A DNA stretch of 15,031 bases from CAYJUM01 sp964478915 (GTDB lineage Bacteria > Nitrospirota > Nitrospiria > Nitrospirales > Nitrospiraceae), in the NCBI GenBank assembly GCA_964478915.1, contig CAYZKG010000072.1:1-15031 (forward strand), given 5' to 3'. Positions within the stretch are counted from its first letter, which is position 1. The number at the start of each line of letters is the position of its first letter. Positions 7,042-13,197 of the stretch are shown piece by piece. The position numbers and the translations under genes are program-made. The notes under the pieces are model-generated. The model was given only the letters and a program-made list of their open reading frames with translations, had not been told where the DNA came from and searched no databases.

Positions 7042-7788
7042 GTGAGGCGATTGTCCAGGAAGGAGTTTCGGGATCGCCTGCTCGCGATCATGGATCGGAA
7101 ACATCACTGGGCGTGGTCGCATTTCACCACCGGGATGGTCAGCAAGCCGCAACTCAAGACCCATTTTCAGCAGGAATACGCCGTCTATGTTCGGGATTTT
7201 CCGGTCTTCCTCACGCGGATCCACGGGAAGAACCCGCCGAGACCGGTGCGGACGACCCTGGCCGAGAACATCTACGAGGAGGAAACGGGCGGTCTCTCGT
7301 TCGGTCGGCCCCATCCCGAGCTGTTCCTTGATATGATGCATGGACTGGGATACCGCCGAGCGGAATTCGAAGCCATCTCGCTGCTGCCAGCCAGCCGGCG
7401 GTATCGAGCATGGCTGGACACCGTCACGCGCATGCCGGATTGGCTGCCAGGCGCGGCGGTGCTGACCATCTTTGTCGAGGGCAGCGTGCAAGACCGTCTG
7501 GAAATCCTTCATCCTTCACCGCCCAAGACTGCGCCCCAGGTGGAAGAGGCCGTGATGAAGCACGCCCTGGTGCGACATCATGGGCTGGATCCGGCTGCCA
7601 TGAATCTGATCCGGGCGCACCAGAAAGTGGAAGCAGGACACCGGCATGCCGCGTATCGGATCGTTCTCAATCATGCCCGGACATCATCGCAGCAGCAAAC
7701 CGTGCTCGAACACTTGGAGCAGGCTCTCAAGCACTGGCTGGCGTACCGGGATGGGGTGGCCCGAGCCTGTGGCCTGAAGAAAGGCTGA
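7042..7788 (+). CDS. CADD/PqqC-like iron-containing redox enzyme (heme-oxygenase-like fold)
   Basis: 248-residue soluble helical protein of the CADD/PqqC/TenA-like group. Family marks are YVRDFPVFLTRIH (~49-61), ENIYEEETGG (75-84), HPELF (91-95) and a C-terminal HxxxExxH (His193, Glu197, His200). Together Glu79/80, His91, His193, Glu197 and His200 would form the diiron site. Chlamydial CADD and its Nitrosomonas homologue make p-aminobenzoate for folate from a side chain of the protein itself; PqqC acts in PQQ synthesis. No other pqq gene is nearby, so a CADD-like role is the better guess. Two differences from Chlamydia CADD by my from-memory alignment: ligand Asp178 is Glu here, and the self-sacrificed Tyr27 falls on Trp25. 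The GTG start has GGAG 7 bases upstream. hemW follows after 13 bp. Confidence 0.85.
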   Translation: MRRLSRKEFRDRLLAIMDRKHHWAWSHFTTGMVSKPQLKTHFQQEYAVYVRDFPVFLTRIHGKNPPRPVRTTLAENIYEEETGGLSFGRPHPELFLDMMHGLGYRRAEFEAISLLPASRRYRAWLDTVTRMPDWLPGAAVLTIFVEGSVQDRLEILHPSPPKTAPQVEEAVMKHALVRHHGLDPAAMNLIRAHQKVEAGHRHAAYRIVLNHARTSSQQQTVLEHLEQALKHWLAYRDGVARACGLKKG

Positions 7789-7801
7789 CCCGGCAAGCTC
7801 G

Positions 7802-8929
7802 ATGGCCGTCGGACTTTACATCCACGTTCCCTTCTGCCGCGCGCGCTGTCATTTCTGCGCCTTCTATCTTCAGATCCACCGCTCTGATCGCGTGCAGCGC
7901 TATCTTGAGGCGATCGATCGGGAAATCCGGCTCCATGGGACCGTGCGGACGCTCGCGGGACGCCGGTTGACAACCGTGTATGTCGGCGGCGGAACTCCGA
8001 CCACGTTGCAGGCCGGCCAACTGGTGGACATTCTTGGCCGGGTCCGCCGGACATTCGACCTTGTGCCCGGCGCCGAGATCACCGTGGAGGCCCATCCGGA
8101 GACGGTGACGGAGGAAGGCCTGTCCCTGCTGGCCGACGCCGGCGTCAATCGCATCAGCGTTGGGGCTCAGTCGATGGATGCGAACGAACTGAGGCAGGTC
8201 GGAAGGCGCACGTCGGCCCACATGACCCGTGCCGCCGTCGAGATGGCTCGGCAAGCCGGCATGGCCAACATCAATTTGGATTTGATCTATGGCTTGCCCG
8301 GACAGACCCTGCAGGCCTGGAGCCGGTCGCTGGAAGCGGCGCTTACGCTCAACCCTACGCACCTGTCCTGTTATGCCCTCACCATCGAGGAGCACACCGG
8401 GCTGGATCTCGCGATCCGCCGGGGTGACCGGGTTGAGCCCGACCCCGAGCTTCAGAACGCCATGGAGCAGCATGCCGTGGGCCGGTTGGCGGACGCAGGG
8501 TTCGAGCGATACGAGATCTCGAACTTCAGTCAACCTGGATTCGTCTGCCGGCACAATCTGCTCTACTGGCAGGGTGAGGATTACCTCGGAGTAGGGCCGA
8601 GCGCGCAGTCCTATGTGGCCGGGCGCCGCTTCGGCAATGTCGCGGACCTCGCCGCCTATGCCGATCAACTGCACGCGGGACGGCTTCCGTTTTCGGGGCT
8701 CGAGCGGCTGAGTCCTGAGCGACGGAAACGGGAAGCGGTCGTCTTCGGCCTACGCCTGGTGAACGGCATCGATGCAACCGCGATACCGACAGGGAAGGGC
8801 GGTCCGGACTGGAGCGCTTCTCTCGAGCGGCTGACCGCGCGGGGATGGCTGGAAGAACGCGGCGGGCGCCTGCGGCTCACCGAAATGGGACGCCGCTTCG
8901 CCGACTCGGTGGCGGTCGAGCTGTGGTGA
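7802..8929 (+). CDS. hemW: HemW-type radical SAM heme chaperone
   Basis: 375 residues, the usual HemW length. The radical SAM cluster motif CRARCHFC (Cys12, Cys16, Cys19) follows the LYIHVPF strand, and GGGTP at 62-66 is the SAM-binding turn. Also present are NLDLIYGLPGQT (~158-169) and the HemW signature HNLLYW (251-256), followed by GVGPSAQSY. The HNxxYW motif separates HemW, which binds heme and delivers it to membrane enzymes, from HemN coproporphyrinogen dehydrogenase. A winged-helix-like C-terminus (LERLTARGWLEERGGRLRLTE) completes the family architecture. Thirteen bases after the CADD-like gene, so probably co-transcribed. No strong Shine-Dalgarno is visible. The stop codon directly abuts the stop of the convergent membrane-protein gene, with no base between. 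Confidence 0.93.
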   Translation: MAVGLYIHVPFCRARCHFCAFYLQIHRSDRVQRYLEAIDREIRLHGTVRTLAGRRLTTVYVGGGTPTTLQAGQLVDILGRVRRTFDLVPGAEITVEAHPETVTEEGLSLLADAGVNRISVGAQSMDANELRQVGRRTSAHMTRAAVEMARQAGMANINLDLIYGLPGQTLQAWSRSLEAALTLNPTHLSCYALTIEEHTGLDLAIRRGDRVEPDPELQNAMEQHAVGRLADAGFERYEISNFSQPGFVCRHNLLYWQGEDYLGVGPSAQSYVAGRRFGNVADLAAYADQLHAGRLPFSGLERLSPERRKREAVVFGLRLVNGIDATAIPTGKGGPDWSASLERLTARGWLEERGGRLRLTEMGRRFADSVAVELW

Positions 8930-9292
8930 TTATCGAAGCAGGTAGTGGAGCGCTGTGTCCGCCAGAATGGCTCCCCAGGCGCTGCTGTTCAGCACAAGCA
9001 GTGGTCGATCGCCCCGCCGCCAGAAGTAAAACAGCGCGGAGACGAGCAGCACCTGGGTGAGGAAGGAAAACGGGCGGTGGATGCCGGCAGACATCGCCCC
9101 GCGTTCGCTCCCGATCGCCGCCACAGCCGCCAGGAGATAGCAGACCAGGGCCGCTGCTTGAAGCCAAATGGCCGCAGTCCCGGCTGAACGGCGGACGACC
9201 CGCACCAATGCGGCGGTCAGACAGGCTACCACGATCAACAGCAGAAGCGGGAACAGCGGCCACAAGACTTTGGCACTGAGCACGGCGTTCAA
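8930..9292 (-). CDS. Small four-helix membrane protein of unknown function
   Basis: 120 residues with about four transmembrane helices (~8-31, ~40-62, ~74-90 and ~97-117) and short charged loops (RVVRRS, WRRGDR). I do not recognise a family. The start is TTG at 9292; GTG at 9283 is an equally plausible alternative. Neither has a good Shine-Dalgarno. A promoter at 9317-9345 supports transcription from this strand. Its stop abuts the hemW stop. Confidence 0.72.
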   Translation of the reverse strand: MNAVLSAKVLWPLFPLLLLIVVACLTAALVRVVRRSAGTAAIWLQAAALVCYLLAAVAAIGSERGAMSAGIHRPFSFLTQVLLVSALFYFWRRGDRPLLVLNSSAWGAILADTALHYLLR

Positions 9293-9316
9293 TCCGGGAC
9301 TGCGAGAGACGCGGCC

Positions 9317-9345
9317 ACTTTAGCAGCGGAAGATGGCCGGGTCAA
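9317..9345 (-). promoter_or_regulatory. Putative promoter of the membrane-protein gene ending at 8930
   Basis: On the minus strand, -35 TTGACC (9345-9340), 17-bp spacer and -10 TAAAGT (9322-9317). Predicted start near 9310, about 18 bases before TTG 9292. Confidence 0.6.
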
Positions 9346-9363
9346 CGACCGATGCGACGCTTC

Positions 9364-9393
9364 TTGACAAGACCGGGCGCTGGGCTGTACCAA
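9364..9393 (+). promoter_or_regulatory. Possible promoter of the 66-aa protein gene
   Basis: A perfect -35 TTGACA (9364-9369), then an 18-bp spacer to a poor -10 TACCAA (9388-9393). The predicted start near 9400 leaves a short leader that contains the GAGGA at 9416-9420. Confidence 0.42.
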
Positions 9394-9424
9394 TGACTAT
9401 GAGCATCGCTTCAGCGAGGATTCC

Positions 9425-9625
9425 ATGCCGGTAAACAGGGAACCCAAAAAACGTGTGAGGCCCTCAGAGCCCGCTGAATCGGCTCCAAAGACCGAGGAGG
9501 AGACATGCGCTTCCGCCCCGCCGCCGCCCAAGAACCCGGACGAACCGACCGAAGCGGACCTCGCCCAGAAGGAGTGGCAAGATCTGTGGGAGGAGAACGA
9601 GCCGATCGACATGGACAAGTGGTAG
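9425..9625 (+). CDS. Small acidic, probably disordered protein
   Basis: 66 residues, rich in Pro, Glu, Lys and Asp. The first half is low-complexity (KKRVRPSEPAES, SAPPPPKNPDEP). The C-terminal end is a likely helix with acidic and Trp residues (QKEWQDLWEEN, then DMDKW). No known domain. GAGGA (9416-9420) sits 4 bases before the ATG and a promoter-like element precedes it, which supports a real gene despite the size. It converges on the antiporter gene with 14 bp between stops. Confidence 0.7.
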   Translation: MPVNREPKKRVRPSEPAESAPKTEEETCASAPPPPKNPDEPTEADLAQKEWQDLWEENEPIDMDKW

Positions 9626-9639
9626 GACGCGCCCTCCGA

Positions 9640-10710
9640 TCACCCCGGCAGGAAATAAAACGCAATGGCTAAGACCAGATAGACTCCCACCAGCATCACC
9701 CCTTCCATCCAGTGGGATTCTCCGTCCATCGCGACGAATCCGACGATAAGAACCGACATTGCCACGGCGGCGACCTCAAACGGCGTAAAGACCAAGTCCA
9801 GCGGCGCGCCCATGAGATAGCTCACAAAGACCAGGACCGGCGCGACGAACAAGGCGATCTGCAGGCTCGAACCCGCAGCGATCCCGAAGGCCAAGTCCAT
9901 CTGGTTTTTCCTGGCGACCAGGACGGCGGTCGAATGCTCCGCGGCATTGCCGATGACCGCCACGAGAATGACTCCCACGAAGAGTTGGGTCAGCCCCAGT
10001 CGCGCGGCGGCCGACTCGATGCTCCCGACCAGAAACTCGCTCATGACGGCGATCGCCACAGTGGCGCCGACCAGGACACCGACCGATCGGCGAAGCCCCC
10101 ACCCCGCCCGCGTTTCAGCGACGGATCCGCCGGTGAACAAATGCCGATGAGTCTTCAGCGAAAACAGCAAGCTCAGGACATAGATGGCGAACAGGACAAC
10201 GGCGATCTCCAAGCTGAGGGCATGCTCAGCCGACCCGCCCTCCCGTGATACCGTCAAGTGAAACAATGCCGGCACCACGAGCCCCACGGCCGAGAGCAGC
10301 AAGAGACTGGCCGCCATACTGGCGGCGGTCTGATTGAACCGTTGCCGTTCGTGCCGCAATCCTCCGGCGAGCATGGCCAAGCCGAGGACCAGCAGGATGT
10401 TCCCGATGATCGAGCCGGTAATGGATGCTTTGACCACATCATGAAGCCCTTCTTTCAGGGCCACGAAGGCGATGATGAGCTCGGCCGCATTGCCCAAGGA
10501 AGCGTTCAGCAGGCCGCCCAGGCCGGTTCCCGCGTGACCGGAAAGCTGCTCCGTCGCCTCCCCCAGCAAACCGGCTAAGGGGACGATCGCCAGGGCCGAG
10601 GTGACGAAGATCAAGACGGGATCGGCGTGGAGCACCTCGAGGAGGATGGCGACAGGCACAAAGATGAGAAGGAGGCTGAGACTTCCGCCTAGTGGCAGCC
10701 GTCGGTCCAT
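9640..10710 (-). CDS. cax: Ca2+/H+ antiporter, CAX family
   Basis: 356-residue inner-membrane protein with about eleven transmembrane helices, the normal CAX size. The two family alpha repeats, which face each other to form the cation site, are visible as GNAAELIIA (73-81, with Glu77) and GNAAEHSTA (254-262, with Glu258); each carries its acidic ligand. Between the halves is a soluble stretch (SREGGSAEH ~155-163). The exchanger expels Ca2+ (or a similar divalent cation) in exchange for protons. ATG at 10710 is preceded by AGGG at 7 bases. Its 5' end faces the ClpS-like gene at 10762, with 51 bp shared as the divergent control region. Confidence 0.95.
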   Translation of the reverse strand: MDRRLPLGGSLSLLLIFVPVAILLEVLHADPVLIFVTSALAIVPLAGLLGEATEQLSGHAGTGLGGLLNASLGNAAELIIAFVALKEGLHDVVKASITGSIIGNILLVLGLAMLAGGLRHERQRFNQTAASMAASLLLLSAVGLVVPALFHLTVSREGGSAEHALSLEIAVVLFAIYVLSLLFSLKTHRHLFTGGSVAETRAGWGLRRSVGVLVGATVAIAVMSEFLVGSIESAAARLGLTQLFVGVILVAVIGNAAEHSTAVLVARKNQMDLAFGIAAGSSLQIALFVAPVLVFVSYLMGAPLDLVFTPFEVAAVAMSVLIVGFVAMDGESHWMEGVMLVGVYLVLAIAFYFLPG

Positions 10711-10726
10711 CCGGTGACCCTAGAAG

Positions 10727-10755
10727 TTGGCACTCCCTAGCGGGCCTGTTAGAAT
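10727..10755 (+). promoter_or_regulatory. Strong putative promoter of the ClpS-like gene, leaderless
   Basis: -35 TTGGCA (10727-10732), 17-bp spacer, -10 TAGAAT (10750-10755); each box matches consensus at five of six positions. Only 6 bases lie between the -10 and the ATG at 10762, so the start codon would be at or very near the 5' end of the mRNA. Confidence 0.65.
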
Positions 10756-10761
10756 ACACGC

Positions 10762-11055
10762 ATGGCAGCGGTTCCGGCTGCAGTCATCCCCGAGACCATC
10801 GAGATCGAAAGCACCGGGACGGGAGAAGACCTGGAAGCCCGTGTAGTGGTCTACAACTGCAACTGCCATACCTACCAGCAGGTGATCCGATTGTTCTGCG
10901 AGGCTATTCCGGGCATGAATCCCACCAAGGCCTTCGAGCTAGCCTGGCGCATTGATCACGAAGGAAGCGCAGTCGTCTACCGCGGAGACCATCCGATAGC
11001 GGAAAAAATCGCGAAACATCTTGCGGCAGGAGGATTGCGGGTGGCGGTGCAATAG
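10762..11055 (+). CDS. ClpS-like Clp protease adaptor with altered N-degron pocket
   Basis: 97 residues. After a ~26-residue flexible N-terminus, residues ~28-97 follow the ClpS fold: a first strand into VVVYNCNCHT, helix QQVIRLFCEAI, then KAFELAWRIDHEGSAVV, then helix IAEKIAKHL and final strand GLRVAV. ClpS binds proteins bearing bulky N-terminal residues and hands them to ClpA/ClpC-ClpP. Aligned with E. coli ClpS, Asn34 is kept (Asn32 here), but Asp35 and Asp36, which hold the substrate alpha-amino group, are Cys33 and Asn34. His66 falls on Asp65, with a His next to it. The His-Thr after the motif occurs in other divergent ClpS groups as I recall. The gene is monocistronic, with no clpA beside it, and divergent from cax. 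Confidence 0.75.
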   Translation: MAAVPAAVIPETIEIESTGTGEDLEARVVVYNCNCHTYQQVIRLFCEAIPGMNPTKAFELAWRIDHEGSAVVYRGDHPIAEKIAKHLAAGGLRVAVQ

Positions 11056-11066
11056 TCCAATCGCCT

Positions 11067-11363
11067 CTAGGCTCCCCCTGGCACGTGCTTTTTCGCTCTG
11101 ATCTCAAGGTCTTGCATGACTTTTCTCAGCCGCAGTTGGATCTCCCGCCCTCCAGCGTCCCCGACTCTGGCCGCGTCGACTTCCAGCTTCCCGATCTTCA
11201 GAAAGCTTCGCGCTTCCCCGCAGACGAGGTTCACCTGCACGACGTCGCTGGGACAGATCCGTTCTGCGATGACCATCTTGACGTTCTTCCCGACACCCGT
11301 ACGTCTGGTCGCCTCGTAAAGCTGCCTGATCAGCTCCTCTTCTTCGGGACTGACTCTCCACAT
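11067..11363 (-). CDS. Small hypothetical protein
   Basis: 98 residues from ATG 11363; an in-frame TTG at 11402 would add 13. The sequence looks like a folded, mostly charged cytoplasmic protein: helix SPEEEELIRQLYEATRRTG, then VKMVIAERICPSDVVQVNLV (likely strand region) and a long C-terminal helix (REIQLRLRKVMQDLEIRAKK). It holds two Cys, in ERICP and VCGEA. I do not recognise a family. The Shine-Dalgarno is poor. It lies downstream of the basic-tailed gene in the same frame and may share its transcript. Its stop is 11 bp from the convergent ClpS-like stop. Confidence 0.65.
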   Translation of the reverse strand: MWRVSPEEEELIRQLYEATRRTGVGKNVKMVIAERICPSDVVQVNLVCGEARSFLKIGKLEVDAARVGDAGGREIQLRLRKVMQDLEIRAKKHVPGGA

Positions 11364-11486
11364 GGCAAATTGGCTCAGGCTCCGCTTCGGCGGTCCAGGC
11401 AAACCACACCCGGCAGGGCCACGTACCCGGAAAGCCGAACGGAACGGAAGTGGCCGAAGCCGTGTCCCACCGACATCAGCTCGCGG

Positions 11487-11780
11487 TCACCGATGCTTGC
11501 GGGCCGGTTTCCGCGCGGAGATTCGACGCCTCGATCGCGACGCGCGCCGAAGCGTTCGCCTTCGAGCGGTGGGTTTCTTGCGGGGCTTAGGTTTCGGGTG
11601 GACGGTGGGCCAACTTGGGAGGCGCCCCCTGCTCAGTACTTCGCCGCTGAATACACGGACCTGATACAACTCGAACAGGCGGTTGATCGCTTTCGGGTCA
11701 CCCTTTCTGGCGAGATTCAATAACCTTCTTCGCTGATTCAGCTCTTCTTCTTCGGTATGGGAAGCAGAACGACGTTCCAT
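11487..11780 (-). CDS. Small protein with strongly basic C-terminal tail
   Basis: 97 residues in two parts. Residues 1-50 form a charged helical region (EEEELNQRRRLLNLARKGDPKAINRLFELY, then QVRVFSGEVLSR). Residues ~60-97 are a low-complexity Lys/Arg/Pro/Ser tail (KPKPRKKP, ARRRTLRRASRSRRR) like the tails of histone H1-like and other nucleic-acid-binding proteins. Binding to DNA or RNA is an inference from charge alone. AAGG about 6 bases and GGAG about 11 bases before the ATG are usable Shine-Dalgarno sites, and a TATAAT promoter is upstream. The stop TGA at 11489-11487 is the only in-frame stop between this start and the end of the next gene at 11067. Confidence 0.68.
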   Translation of the reverse strand: MERRSASHTEEEELNQRRRLLNLARKGDPKAINRLFELYQVRVFSGEVLSRGRLPSWPTVHPKPKPRKKPTARRRTLRRASRSRRRISARKPARKHR

Positions 11781-11833
11781 TCCACGCCTTTCTCCACTCG
11801 GGACGAACCGAAATGGCTGATTATTAGTGGCGC

Positions 11834-11862
11834 ATTATATACACTGAGTCGCGGTTTGACCA
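11834..11862 (-). promoter_or_regulatory. Putative promoter of the basic-tailed protein gene
   Basis: On the minus strand a perfect -10 TATAAT (11839-11834) with a weak -35 TGGTCA (11862-11857) at 17 bp. A TG two bases upstream of the -10 may help as a near-extended element. Leader to ATG 11780 is about 45 bases. Confidence 0.55.
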
Positions 11863-11950
11863 GGGAAAACCCCAGATTTGACGAGTCTCTCGGTGATTGC
11901 TGACCTGCCTCACCTGTCTCGCTGTGTCAAGTCTCAATTATAAGCTGTTG

Positions 11951-11965
11951 AATAATCGAATTATT
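11951..11965. repeat. AT-rich perfect inverted repeat
   Basis: AATAAT-CGA-ATTATT: 6-bp arms around 3 bases, in an AT-rich island within otherwise GC-rich sequence. It lies about 35 bp upstream of the -35 of the DUF3386 operon promoter and about 90 bp behind the divergent promoter. Could be an operator or UP-like element; no regulator can be named. The rest of 11781-12072 holds the two promoters, the second inverted repeat and no gene I can support. Confidence 0.5.
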
Positions 11966-11980
11966 TCTCGTCCCTGCCAA

Positions 11981-12015
11981 GGCCTTCCAACTCCTGCATT
12001 GCGAGCCGGAAGGCC
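11981..12015. repeat. GC-rich inverted repeat overlapping the DUF3386 operon promoter
   Basis: Perfect 8-bp arms GGCCTTCC (11981-11988) and GGAAGGCC (12008-12015), 19 bases apart. The centres of the half-sites are 27 bp apart, and the right arm falls within the promoter spacer while the left arm is just upstream of the -35. Placement suits a repressor or activator site. There is no U-tract, and the repeat lies upstream of the predicted start, so a terminator is unlikely. Confidence 0.5.
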
Positions 12016-12027
12016 GCTCTTTATAAT
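11999..12027 (+). promoter_or_regulatory. Putative promoter of the DUF3386-DUF5069-HbpS operon
   Basis: -35 TTGCGA (11999-12004), 17-bp spacer, perfect -10 TATAAT (12022-12027). Predicted start near 12034, leader about 39 bases including AAAGGAG (12060-12066) 6 bases before ATG 12073. Confidence 0.62.
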
Positions 12028-12072
12028 CAGCCTGCGCCATCGTCCTTTCCCCTCCCATTAAAGGAGTTTGTC

Positions 12073-12747
12073 ATGGAACTCTATAAGCGTGAAGAGACTC
12101 AGACCGATGTCAAAGATGACCCTCAGGCCCGCGAGCTGCTGCGGAAAGCCTTTGAGAAAACAGCGCGTTGGCAGCCGGACTTCAGGGGCTTTACCGCCGA
12201 CCTCCAAGTCAATGTCAACGGCAAGCTCCTCCGTGGCGCGGTATCGGTCAAAGGCCCCCGCGACGTCTCGGTCACACTGGAGGACCCGGAAGTTCAGAAG
12301 TGGGCGGAAAACCAAATCGCGATGATTGCGGTGCACCGCGGTCCGCGGAGCTTCGAAGAGTCAGACGGGAAATATCCCCTGACCCTCGGAACCGACCAGG
12401 ATCATCCCCTCGGCCCAAGCGTCTTCATCCACGGTGACGGCATGCATTCCTTTTACCGAATCAAGCATGACCGCATCACGCAGATCAACAGGCGCATGCC
12501 GCACATGGCGTTCACCATCAATGTGGAGGACAGCGCCATCACCCAGGACGGAAAGTTCCTCACCACCCGGTACACGGTGTACTATTTTTCTCCACAAGAC
12601 GGCAAGCTGGTCAATGTCGAGAGCTTCGCTGATACCCACACCCGGGTGGCATCCTCCGATCTTCCCGGAAGCCGCCGGATCATCTCGTATGAGAACGGCG
12701 AGATGACCGTAAGGTCGTTGACCTTCGAGAACCACAAGATGCTCTGA
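12073..12747 (+). CDS. DUF3386 family protein
   Basis: 224 residues, no signal peptide or membrane segment. It matches the DUF3386 pattern along its length: ARELLRKAFEKTARW at the start, then FRGFTADLQVNVNGK, then a G-x-V-x-V-K strand, WAENQIAMIAVHRGPRSFEE, and a long C-terminal set of strands (FTINVEDSAI, TTRYTVYYF, MTVRSLTFENH). The family is best known from cyanobacteria and has no assigned function. An excellent Shine-Dalgarno and a TATAAT promoter precede it. First gene of a tight operon: the DUF5069 ATG begins 1 base after its stop. Confidence 0.88.
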   Translation: MELYKREETQTDVKDDPQARELLRKAFEKTARWQPDFRGFTADLQVNVNGKLLRGAVSVKGPRDVSVTLEDPEVQKWAENQIAMIAVHRGPRSFEESDGKYPLTLGTDQDHPLGPSVFIHGDGMHSFYRIKHDRITQINRRMPHMAFTINVEDSAITQDGKFLTTRYTVYYFSPQDGKLVNVESFADTHTRVASSDLPGSRRIISYENGEMTVRSLTFENHKML

Positions 12748-12748
12748 C

Positions 12749-13195
12749 ATGGACCTGCGGGTAAAGCCACCGCGAAGCGTGCGGGAACGGATGGCCGGAT
12801 ACGTTCACCTGGCTCGCATGCTGGACAAGTGCCGGGCCGTGCTCGCCGGCACCCACGGCGACTATATCTATCCCTGTCCCTTGGATCGACGGCTGCTCGA
12901 GTTTGCCGGCATCACCCCGGAGCAGTTCGCGAATGCGGTCCGGCAGCGATCGGATGAGGAGGTCGCGCAGTGGTTTCGACAGACAGCAGTGCCCCACACC
13001 GACGCGGAGATCGAGGACTGGAATCGCATGATGCTCGCGCGTGGGCCGGACACCGAGGAGAAGTGGGAGTATTTCAAACAATGCCGGGATGCCATCGATC
13101 CGAGCCGCACGGATATCACGAGCTGGGCCGACCTGCTCGACTTGGAGGAACGACGGCCGGTGCCTGTCCGGAACGCCGCCGTCCCAGGAGGCTGA
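12749..13195 (+). CDS. DUF5069 family protein
   Basis: 148 residues, soluble. The opening DLRVKPPRSVRERMAGYVHL and ARMLDKCRAVLAGT are typical of DUF5069, as is the following YPCPLDRRLLEFAGI. The rest is helical, with Trp/Asp-rich segments (WFRQTAVPHTDAEIEDWNRM, EKWEYFKQCRD). Function is unknown. The start is one base after the DUF3386 stop, so translation is probably coupled. The next gene starts 2 bases after its stop, and that gene's AGGAGG lies within the last codons of this one. The final ~20 residues are likely a disordered tail. Confidence 0.88.
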   Translation: MDLRVKPPRSVRERMAGYVHLARMLDKCRAVLAGTHGDYIYPCPLDRRLLEFAGITPEQFANAVRQRSDEEVAQWFRQTAVPHTDAEIEDWNRMMLARGPDTEEKWEYFKQCRDAIDPSRTDITSWADLLDLEERRPVPVRNAAVPGG

Positions 13196-13197
13196 CC

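Noticed and set aside
6685..7512. Longer version (275 codons) of the minus-strand 94-aa protein
   Set aside because: The extension is antisense to the CADD-like enzyme, and a promoter with its -10 at 6995-7000 lies inside it.
7727..8674. Minus-strand open frame of 315 codons
   Set aside because: Antisense to hemW and the end of the CADD-like gene, both of which show clear family motifs.
9712..10248. Plus-strand open frame of 178 codons
   Set aside because: Antisense to the CAX antiporter; the His/Asp/Gln/Arg bias is that of a mirrored membrane protein.
11085..11723. Plus-strand open frame of 212 codons over the two small minus genes
   Set aside because: No Shine-Dalgarno, no promoter close to it, and its sequence is Arg/Pro/Ser-rich without pattern; the minus frames have better starts and composition.
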